A DNA stretch of 64,000 nucleotides, from contig NZ_JAHQUY010000001.1 of NCBI RefSeq assembly GCF_019052365.1, positions 62,001 through 126,000 of the forward strand, read 5' to 3'. How positions within the stretch are numbered: position 1 is the stretch's first letter; each line of letters begins with the position of its first letter. Position numbers and translations under genes: made by a program. The notes below the pieces were generated by a model. The model was not told where the DNA came from, searched no databases, and saw nothing but the letters and a program-made list of their open reading frames with translations. This document shows positions 34,445-42,953 of this stretch, in pieces. Origin of the DNA: Leyella stercorea (lineage in GTDB: Bacteria; Bacteroidota; Bacteroidia; Bacteroidales; Bacteroidaceae).

Positions 34445-35963
34445 ACTATATACAGAATGGAGTGGGGCGGAACCCGTCAGCACCGAGCAGCTCGCCGGAG
34501 CCGGCAGCAACCGCCAGTATTACCGCTTCACCTCTGAGGACGGCACCACCGTCATCGGCGTCGTAGGCACCAGTCGCGACGAGAATCACGCCTTTGTTTA
34601 TCTCGCCGAGCACTTCGAGCAGCGCCAGTTGCCCGTGCCGCACATACTCGCACAGAGCGCCGACGGACTGCGCTATCTGCAGACCGACCTCGGCTCAACC
34701 TCGCTCTTCGACGCCATACGCGGCGGACGCGAGGCAGGCGGCAGATACAACCAGCACGAGAAGCAGCTGCTGAAAGCCACCATACGTCAGTTGCCGAACA
34801 TACAGATACGCGGAGCGCGCGGACTCGACTGGCAGAACTGCTATCCGCAGCCCGAGTTCGACGAGGACAGCGTGCTCTTCGACCTCAACTACTTCAAGTA
34901 TTGCTTCCTGAAGCCTTCGGGTCTCGACTTCCACGAACTGAAGCTCGAGGCTAACTTCCGCCTCTTCGCCAAGGACCTCACCGCCGAGAACATCGACTCG
35001 TTCCTCTACCGCGACTTCCAGGCGCGCAACGTGATGCTCGACGCCGAGGGCAATCCGCATTTCATCGACTTCCAGGGCGGCAGACGCGGTCCGTTCTACT
35101 ACGACCTCGCCTCGTTCCTCTGGCAGGCGTCGGCACGCTACAGCGACAAGCTGCGCCGCGAACTCGTAGCCGAATACTACGACGCGCTGAAGCAGTACAC
35201 CGAGGTGCCGTCGCTGCGCCACTTCGTCCACCGACTGAGCCTCTTCGTGCTCTTCCGCACACTGCAGGTGCTCGGCGCATACGGTTTCCGCGGCTACTTC
35301 GAGCGCAAGAAGCACTTCCTCGACTCCATTCCGCCGGCTATGGACAACCTGCGTGCGCTGCTTAAGCTGGGCGAGCAGGTGTTCCCCTATCCGTACATGA
35401 TGGACATGCTGCGCCGACTCACCGAGATGCCGCGCTACGCTCATATCGAGGAGCCGGCTGTGTCGCGCGCCGACGGCTACAAGACCACCGACAAGAACGT
35501 CTACGCGGCTCATCCGCAGGACGGACCAGCTACGTTCTCCAAGTACGACGGCAAGGGACCGCTGCGCGTGCGCGTCTTCAGCTTCTCCTATCGCAAGGGC
35601 ATACCAGCCGACGAGTCGGGCAACGGCGGAGGATACGTGTTCGACTGCCGCTCTACGCACAACCCCGGACGCTATGAGCCCTACAAGAAACTCACCGGAC
35701 TCGACGAGCCCGTGATACGATTCCTCGAGGATGACGGCGAGATACTCACCTTCCTCGACAGCGTATACAAGCTCGCCGACGCACACGTGCAGCGATACAT
35801 CGACCGCGGCTTCACCGACCTGATGTTCTCCTTCGGTTGCACCGGTGGACAGCATCGCAGCGTCTACTCGGCGCAGCATCTCGCTGAGCATCTGCACGAG
35901 AAGTTCGGAATAGAAGTGCACGTCTGCCACAGAGAGCAAGGCATAGAGCAGACACTTCTGTAG
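34428..35963 (+). CDS. AmgK-like sugar kinase fused to a RapZ C-terminal domain
   Basis: This 511-aa protein has two parts. Residues 1-350 form an aminoglycoside-phosphotransferase-like kinase: the nucleotide loop GAGSNRQYYRF (about 24-34), YRDFQARNVM (R195, D196) and FIDFQGGRRGPFYYDLAS (D214). The RDxxxRN and IDFQ...GPxxYDL motifs match AmgK, which phosphorylates the anomeric carbon of MurNAc/GlcNAc in cell-wall recycling. Residues about 378-511 match the RapZ C-terminal domain: VFSFSYRKGIP, FDCRSTHNPGR, LTGLDEPV, GCTGGQHRSVY (470-480). In E. coli that domain binds glucosamine-6-phosphate. A MurU-like gene lies 75 nt downstream. The product may be a kinase with an amino-sugar sensor (inference). 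Confidence 0.85.
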   Translation: MEKLIKLYTEWSGAEPVSTEQLAGAGSNRQYYRFTSEDGTTVIGVVGTSRDENHAFVYLAEHFEQRQLPVPHILAQSADGLRYLQTDLGSTSLFDAIRGGREAGGRYNQHEKQLLKATIRQLPNIQIRGARGLDWQNCYPQPEFDEDSVLFDLNYFKYCFLKPSGLDFHELKLEANFRLFAKDLTAENIDSFLYRDFQARNVMLDAEGNPHFIDFQGGRRGPFYYDLASFLWQASARYSDKLRRELVAEYYDALKQYTEVPSLRHFVHRLSLFVLFRTLQVLGAYGFRGYFERKKHFLDSIPPAMDNLRALLKLGEQVFPYPYMMDMLRRLTEMPRYAHIEEPAVSRADGYKTTDKNVYAAHPQDGPATFSKYDGKGPLRVRVFSFSYRKGIPADESGNGGGYVFDCRSTHNPGRYEPYKKLTGLDEPVIRFLEDDGEILTFLDSVYKLADAHVQRYIDRGFTDLMFSFGCTGGQHRSVYSAQHLAEHLHEKFGIEVHVCHREQGIEQTLL

Positions 35964-36004
35964 AATTTATAGCGCATTCGTTTTGCTGTTTGGCGGATTT
36001 TGAG

Positions 36005-36012
36005 TAATTTTG
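36005..36012 (+). promoter_or_regulatory. -7 box for the MurU-like gene
   Basis: TAATTTTG lies 26 nt before the ATG at 36039. It shows the longer frame start at 36000 (MSNFVGN) is not used. Confidence 0.6.
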
Positions 36013-36038
36013 TAGGCAACATATTTATAACGACATCT

Positions 36039-36848
36039 ATGATGCAAGCAATGATTTTCGCGGCAGGAATGGGCACTCGCCTTAAACCGCTCACCGACAC
36101 TATGCCAAAGGCGTTGGTGAGGGTAGGTGGTGAGCCGCTCATAAAGCACGTAATACAAAATCTCTCTGAGGCTGGCGTTGACCGCATTGTTGTCAACGTG
36201 CACCACTTTGCGCAACAGATAATCGACTATCTTACAGAAAACGACAACTTCGGGCTCGATATACGCATCTCCGACGAGTCAGCCGGACTGCTCGAGACGG
36301 GCGGTGGCATAAAGCATGCCGCACAGCTCTTCGCCCCCGACGCCCCGATACTCATACATAACGTGGACATCCTGAGCAACGTAGACCTGCGACGCTTCTA
36401 TCAGCGCGCCGGCGGACTGCTCAAGGCTGACGCTTCAACTCCGACTTCAGCTGACGCTCCCGACGCGTTGCTCCTCGTGAGTGAGCGCAAGACGCAGCGC
36501 TATCTGCTCTTCGACGACACGATGCGCCTCGTCGGTTGGACCAATATCGCCACGGGCGAAGTGAAGAGTCCGTACCCCGACCTCGACCCTAAGGCTTGCC
36601 GCATGTACGCTTTCGCCGGCATACACGCCCTCTCGCCCCGTATGCTGCCTTTGATGCAGCAGTTCCCCGACCGCTTCAGCATCATCGACTTCTACCTGCA
36701 GACCTGCGCCACCCATCGCATCGAAGGCTTCGCCAAAGACAACCTCCTGCTGATGGATATCGGCAAACTCGACACGCTGGCACAAGCAGAGGAGTTCCTG
36801 TTAAAAGTAAAAAGCCCCTCCCAACCCTCCCCGTCGGGGAGGGCTTGA
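36039..36848 (+). CDS. MurU-like sugar-1-phosphate nucleotidyltransferase
   Basis: From the ATG at 36039 (or 36042) this is a roughly 269-aa nucleotidyltransferase. MQAMIFAAGMGTRLKPLTDT is the GxGxRLxPLT nucleotide loop; PKALVRVGGEPLI, LLETGGGIKHA, ILIHNVDILSNVDL and the C-terminal LLMDIGKLDTLAQAEEFL complete the family. MurU makes UDP-MurNAc from MurNAc-1-phosphate, bypassing fosfomycin-sensitive MurA; pairing with the upstream AmgK-like kinase strongly suggests this route. The last residues KSPSQPSPSGRA and the TGA stop are encoded by a copy of the G+C-rich dispersed repeat, so the native C-terminus was replaced or extended. Confidence 0.85.
   Translation: MMQAMIFAAGMGTRLKPLTDTMPKALVRVGGEPLIKHVIQNLSEAGVDRIVVNVHHFAQQIIDYLTENDNFGLDIRISDESAGLLETGGGIKHAAQLFAPDAPILIHNVDILSNVDLRRFYQRAGGLLKADASTPTSADAPDALLLVSERKTQRYLLFDDTMRLVGWTNIATGEVKSPYPDLDPKACRMYAFAGIHALSPRMLPLMQQFPDRFSIIDFYLQTCATHRIEGFAKDNLLLMDIGKLDTLAQAEEFLLKVKSPSQPSPSGRA
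36811..36845. repeat. CCCTCCCCGTCGGGGAGGG element, copy 3 (supplies a stop codon)
   Basis: AAAGCCCCTCCCAACCCTCC and CCGTCGGGGAGGGCTT are the inverted counterpart of the copies at 3381 and 9866. It encodes the C-terminal tail of the MurU-like protein, whose TGA lies at its end. Confidence 0.8.
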
Positions 36849-36995
36849 GAATCACAAGGCTTAGTTCGGCCTATCCCCCAAGGGCTTAGGAAGGCTTGAG
36901 AAGGCTTAGTTCGGCTTAAACGCCGCCTACCCTCGGCTTAAACGCTGCCTACCTTCGGCTTAACCGCCGCCTTCCCTCGGCTTAATCGCCGCCTA
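36848..36995. repeat. GGCTTAG/GGCTTAAACGCCGCC short repeats
   Basis: Words AGGCTTAGTTCGGC and four degenerate copies of GGCTTAAACGCCGCCTACC occupy the MurU-guaA gap. They correspond to the TAAGCC runs at 3.3 and 9.8 kb in opposite orientation, with an added CGCCGCC sub-type. Confidence 0.7.
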
Positions 36996-37044
36996 AAGAA
37001 GAAAAAAGAAACATCGAATACAAACAATAAAACCAACCAAAGTA

Positions 37045-38655
<1,611 letters not shown>

Positions 38656-38672
38656 AATTATAACTGGAAGAT

Positions 38673-38760
38673 AGGCTGGAAGATTTCGCTTTTTAAAGCA
38701 AATCTTCCAGCCTTTATTGTGCTCTAAATGTGAGAGTTGCAGCGCTGCTGGAAGATATGG
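38673..38760. repeat. Island-flanking direct repeat, left copy (contains guaA terminator)
   Basis: GGCTGGAAGATTT (38674-38686) pairs perfectly with AAATCTTCCAGCC, with further pairing GCTTT/AAAGC inside, and is followed by TTTATT. It would terminate guaA. The unit continues through GCTGGAAGATA at 38747. A gap-free counterpart lies at 46689-46776 on the other side of the island (both start AGGCTGGAAGAT and share ATCTTCCAGCCTTTATTGT). Confidence 0.85.
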
Positions 38761-38778
38761 CAGTTTTTTTTCACTAAC

Positions 38779-38813
38779 AAAAAAACAAGGGCAATCTTTA
38801 TAGACTGCCCTTG
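38779..38813 (-). terminator. Terminator of the 87-aa hypothetical gene
   Basis: On the minus strand CAAGGGCAGTCT-ATAA-AGATTGCCCTTG (one mismatch or G-U) is followed by seven Ts. It lies 50 nt after the stop at 38863, supporting minus-strand transcription here. Confidence 0.85.
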
Positions 38814-38862
38814 TCAAATATTATCTATGTTGATGACATATTTATTTAATTTAAGATGAATA

Positions 38863-39126
38863 CTATTTGCTTAAATTCACATCTATTTTACCACCGTTGC
38901 TATTATCATCATTTTGCTCGGTTGGTTCTGTACTTAAACAGCCTCTTGATGCTAATTCAATAATTATGGTCAGCTCTGGACAGTCCTTCTCCATCCGGAA
39001 CCCGGACTTTGTGCAGGTCGGATTTCGGTCGGTTATGAAGATACTGTCATTACCTTCATGAATCACCCATGTCTCATTCTTAAAGGTACTTGGATATCGT
39101 GCCAATAGACTATCAATAGCCATCAA
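38863..39126 (-). CDS. Small hypothetical protein at the island edge
   Basis: A frame of 87 codons starts TTG-ATG (Met at 39123 preferred) and reads MAIDSLLARYPSTFKNETWV, with a middle FITDRNPTCTKSGFRMEKDC and an acidic, Asn-rich end. There is no signal peptide or known family. No good ribosome-binding site is visible, and the frame closes upstream at 39148. In favour: a strong minus-strand terminator just downstream, and base composition like the island. It may be the tail of a larger gene that was cut. Unknown function. Confidence 0.4.
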   Translation of the reverse strand: MMAIDSLLARYPSTFKNETWVIHEGNDSIFITDRNPTCTKSGFRMEKDCPELTIIIELASRGCLSTEPTEQNDDNSNGGKIDVNLSK

Positions 39127-39420
39127 AAGAAGGGAAATGGAGAATGTTCACAATTTGTATCGTCTCACCACGTTGCGAGGTAATTATGAGTGACTTTTGT
39201 CAACCAGTACTCCGGTTCTGAGTAGCGGTTTTCGGCATTATATGGCTATCATGCACCAAGAATTGGTAAGTGTGTATACAATTTGCTGTATGAACGGCCC
39301 TATTTTGCATAAAATGAAAATAACGCAAATAAATTAGTAATATTTATTGATATTTGTGGCGAGTTTTCTAGATTTATATGTATATTTGCATCTGTGAAAT
39401 TATTAAATTAATGTAAACAT
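39127..39420. other. A+T-rich gap with one promoter
   Basis: No gene is recognised in these 294 bp. A -7 box TATATTTG lies at 39381-39388 with TTTG at 39353-39356, upstream of the dead XRE regulator. Confidence 0.6.
39381..39388 (+). promoter_or_regulatory. -7 box of the restriction-modification operon
   Basis: TATATTTG lies 32 nt before the degenerate start of the XRE pseudogene and is the only promoter-like sequence upstream of the helicase gene. Confidence 0.55.
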
Positions 39421-39612
39421 TTGAATTGAATCAAGGTCATGTTGGCTTAACGTAATCAAACAAACAGATGGTAGGCTGAAAAAGAGGGTAAAGATTCTGC
39501 CACTGTGTCAAAGTGGGTGACCAATGCCTCTCAACCATTTCTCGAAATGATCTTCAAGATTGCAGAAGTCTTAGAGTGCAAAATTATGGATTTGATTCGT
39601 GAACAAGAATGA
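39421..39612 (+). pseudogene. XRE-family regulator with three in-frame stop codons
   Basis: Read from 39421, 64 codons give an XRE repressor once three stops are bridged: TGA at 39427, TAA at 39448 and TAG at 39472. The first codon is TTG where ATG is expected. The readable parts are IKVMLA, RNQTNRW, AEKEGKDSATVSKWVTNASQ and PFLEMIFKIAEVLECKIMDL, with a normal TGA end. This is the usual TVSxW...QP...L..IA..L.....DLI pattern of small HTH_3 proteins that precede restriction-modification genes. Each stop is one base away from a sensible codon (CGA, GAA, TTG). It sits 21 nt before the helicase and was probably its controller. Confidence 0.85.
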
Positions 39613-39633
39613 CAGATTTAAACTATTGGATAC

Positions 39634-42600
39634 ATGGCCAAACAATTTTTTACAAACAAAGATGGCAACACTCTCATGAAAGAGTTTGAGGGTTTGCTCA
39701 AACACAACCCAAGTATTGAGTGTCTTGACTCTGTTGTCGGATTCCTTCGTGCTTCTGGTTACTTTACATTGCGCCCTTTTCTTAATAGCATCAATAAGGT
39801 TCGCATCCTTATTGGCATAGATGTGGACAAGTATATTGCTAGCGCACATAACAAGGGTCAACTGTTCTTTGGTGCAGAAGAGGAAGTTAAACAAGACTAT
39901 CTCGCACAGTTGTGTAAAGATATTGAGTCATCGACCTATTCAAGCCATGTAGAAGGGGGAATATTCCAAATGATAGACGACCTGATAACAGGGAAACTTG
40001 AACTTCGTGCTCATCCAAGCAAGAAGATACATGCCAAAATATATTTGCTCTATCCAGAAGAATACAACCAATACACTTTTGGCGCAGTTATTACTGGTTC
40101 CAGCAATTTGAGCGGTAATGGTTTGGGTATCAGCCAAGAGAAGCAATATGAGTTCAACGTGCGCTTGACCGATTACGAAGATGTTCAGTTCGCCAAGGAT
40201 GAATTTGAAGAACTTTGGAAGGAGGCAGAAGGTTGTCCTATCACTGCAGAAGACATCAAGACTGGTCCTATACAGCAAACTTATTTGAATGGAGACGTTA
40301 CTCCGTATGAGCTTTATATCAAGATGCTTATGGAGTACTTCTCTGATCGGGTCCTTGCAACTGATGCGAATGATGCATTCAGAATGCCTGAAGGTTATAC
40401 AAAATATGAGTATCAGAGTGATGCAGTTATTGAAGGTTACAAAAAACTTATCAAGTATGATGGTTTTTTCCTGGCTGATGTTGTCGGTTTGGGTAAGACA
40501 GTTATCGCCACTATGATTGCAAAGCAATTCTGCATTGACAATGGTTATGAGAATACTAAGATACTTGTGGTACACCCACCTTCTGTAGAGCAGAACTGGA
40601 AGCAGACTTTCACGAACTTCCGTATTAACATGAACGCACGCTTCATTAGCAATGGCAGTCTGAGCAAGGTGCTTGACGAGAACAACTACGACTACTGGAA
40701 TGCCGATGAGTATGACTTGGTATTGGTGGATGAAGCACATAAGTTTCGTACCCATACGAATACTGCGTTTACCGAATTACAGGAAATATGTAAGATGCCA
40801 CGTGTTGAGACAGGAGGCATCCCAGGATTTAAGAAGAAGGTGATGCTTATTTCTGCTACACCTATGAACAACACTCCTGCAGACCTCTACAATGAGATTC
40901 TTCTTTTCCAGGATCCTCGTTGCTGTACTATTGATGGTGTGTCTAATCTGACTTCATTCTTCTCTCCTTTAATTGTTGAGTTCAAGAAGTTGAAGAAGGA
41001 TCCAAACTATGACCTTGCAAAGTTCAAAGAATTGGCAGAGAAGGTTCGTGACCGTGTCATCAAGCCTATAACAGTCCGTCGTACTCGTACTGATATTGAG
41101 GCTATCCCTCGTTATAACAAAGATATTCAGGGTTTCCCGAAGGTTGCAGCACCAGACATGAAGACATACGAAATGAATGACCGTATTGCCAATATGTTTG
41201 AGAGCTCAATGGAAACCCTTGTTAAGAAGTTGACGTATGCTCGTTATCAAGCAATTGCTTATCTTCTCCCTGAGAAGTCAGATGGTCTTTATGATAATGC
41301 GGAATTGATTTCTCGCAGTTTGGCAAGCATCCGTAAAAACGGACTTGTAAAGCGTCTGGAAAGTTCGTTCTATGCCTTTAAGACAAGTATCGGTCGCTTC
41401 CGTGATGCCAATCAGTATATGATTAACATGTTCGAGAATGATCGTGTATTCATTGCTCCTGACCTCGACATCAATAACCTTTATGCACAAGGCTATGATG
41501 ACGATGAGATTGAAGAGAAGTTGCAGCAGAAAGCAGAAGAGAATCCAAAGAATGCAGTATTCAAGGCTGAGGATTTTGCTCCTGAGTTCATTGAAATGCT
41601 GCGTACAGATCAAGCCGTTCTTGAAGCAATGTGTGCCGACTGGGACACTGTTGACGTAGAAGGTGCTGATGACTCTAAGTTTGCCAAATTCAATGATATC
41701 CTGAAGCATGAACTCTTTAAGAAAGACCGTAACCCTGGGCAAAAACTTGTCATCTTCTCCGAGTCAAAGGATACGGTAGAATACCTCCATAAGCGTCTGA
41801 ACCGCAAGGATGTATTGGTTATTGACTCCGGCAATCGCAACAAGCTCTTCAAGACTATTCAAGAGAACTTTGATGCTAACTATAAGCGTTCTCTCCGCAA
41901 GGATGACTACAACATCATCATCACCACAGATGTACTTGCCGAAGGCGTGAACCTCCATCGTTCAAACATCATCATCAACTATGATACCCCTTGGAACTCA
42001 ACCAAGTTGATGCAGCGTATTGGTCGTGTAAATCGTATTGGATCTGAGGGAAAGAATATATATAACTATGTGTTCTATCCTTCACGTCAGGGTAACAAGA
42101 TTATCAAACTCAATCAGATAGCCCTTTCAAAGATTCAGACCTTCCATTCAACCTTTGGTGAGGACAATCAGATTTACTCTCAGGAGGAAATTATTGACCG
42201 CAACCTTGAAAAGCTCTTCACAGAAGGTTTGCAGGCTGAAAAGGGCGAGTTCAACGAGGAAATTCCATTCTATGAGGAACTTCGCTCGCTCTATCTGAAC
42301 AATCGTCGTGAGTACAACCGCATAGCCAAGATATCGCTCCGTAGCCGTACTGGACGTGAATCTCGTGAGATTGACGGTGTTACACTCTCACAAGACACAT
42401 TGGTGTTCCTGAAGACGAATATGCGTAAGTCTTTCTTCCGAGCAAGTGATGAGTCGGTTGAAGAACTCTCTGTAGTTGATGCACTTAAATACTTTAAGGC
42501 AGATACTACCGAAGAGAAAACAGACCGCATCGAGCATCACCATGACCATGTGCTTAAAGCCATTGATAAGTTCAAACAGCTTCGTGGTCAGGAACAGGTA

Positions 42601-42945
42601 GAACAGGAGGCTCAAACACAACAAGCTGGTTCTGTGATGGGTGCTCAGGTTGGTATGGCAGCAAACTTGCTTAACCTTTTCCTCCCTGAGATTCAGGATC
42701 AGACCATCTATCAGCAAGTTGTTCAACTCCGCATCCTTGCAGAGCGTGGTGTTATCACTGTGATTGCAAAACGTCTTCAGCGCATGACTAAGGAAATGCA
42801 GCGTGGTAAGTTGAGTCATGACGATGCTCTGTCACAGATCATTGATATGGCAAAGAAGTACAACGCTTATTATCTGAGTGCCGAAGAATTAAAGCATGAG
42901 ACAGAAACCGAGGCAGAAATCATTCTTAGTGAATCCTTCAAATAA
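39634..42945 (+). CDS. PLD-nuclease/SNF2-type helicase of a restriction-modification or defence system
   Basis: This 1103-aa protein has an N-terminal phospholipase-D-like nuclease domain (H133-A-K135, G155-SSN158) followed by a superfamily 2 helicase. Helicase landmarks: DVVGLGKTVIA (K288, T289), LVDEAHKF (D366-H369), LISATPMNNTPADL, DKLVIFSESKDTVEYL-like motif IV, TDVLAEGVNLHRSNIIINYD and QRIGRVNRIGS (794-804). The C-terminal 250 residues are helical and charged. Restriction-type helicase/PLD proteins of this form accompany Eco57I-type methylases; the next gene, 8 nt away, is one. It should translocate on and cut unmethylated DNA (inference). Codon use and A+T content differ from the flanks, pointing to horizontal transfer. 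Confidence 0.85.
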   Translation: MAKQFFTNKDGNTLMKEFEGLLKHNPSIECLDSVVGFLRASGYFTLRPFLNSINKVRILIGIDVDKYIASAHNKGQLFFGAEEEVKQDYLAQLCKDIESSTYSSHVEGGIFQMIDDLITGKLELRAHPSKKIHAKIYLLYPEEYNQYTFGAVITGSSNLSGNGLGISQEKQYEFNVRLTDYEDVQFAKDEFEELWKEAEGCPITAEDIKTGPIQQTYLNGDVTPYELYIKMLMEYFSDRVLATDANDAFRMPEGYTKYEYQSDAVIEGYKKLIKYDGFFLADVVGLGKTVIATMIAKQFCIDNGYENTKILVVHPPSVEQNWKQTFTNFRINMNARFISNGSLSKVLDENNYDYWNADEYDLVLVDEAHKFRTHTNTAFTELQEICKMPRVETGGIPGFKKKVMLISATPMNNTPADLYNEILLFQDPRCCTIDGVSNLTSFFSPLIVEFKKLKKDPNYDLAKFKELAEKVRDRVIKPITVRRTRTDIEAIPRYNKDIQGFPKVAAPDMKTYEMNDRIANMFESSMETLVKKLTYARYQAIAYLLPEKSDGLYDNAELISRSLASIRKNGLVKRLESSFYAFKTSIGRFRDANQYMINMFENDRVFIAPDLDINNLYAQGYDDDEIEEKLQQKAEENPKNAVFKAEDFAPEFIEMLRTDQAVLEAMCADWDTVDVEGADDSKFAKFNDILKHELFKKDRNPGQKLVIFSESKDTVEYLHKRLNRKDVLVIDSGNRNKLFKTIQENFDANYKRSLRKDDYNIIITTDVLAEGVNLHRSNIIINYDTPWNSTKLMQRIGRVNRIGSEGKNIYNYVFYPSRQGNKIIKLNQIALSKIQTFHSTFGEDNQIYSQEEIIDRNLEKLFTEGLQAEKGEFNEEIPFYEELRSLYLNNRREYNRIAKISLRSRTGRESREIDGVTLSQDTLVFLKTNMRKSFFRASDESVEELSVVDALKYFKADTTEEKTDRIEHHHDHVLKAIDKFKQLRGQEQVEQEAQTQQAGSVMGAQVGMAANLLNLFLPEIQDQTIYQQVVQLRILAERGVITVIAKRLQRMTKEMQRGKLSHDDALSQIIDMAKKYNAYYLSAEELKHETETEAEIILSESFK

Positions 42946-42953
42946 AAGAAAAT

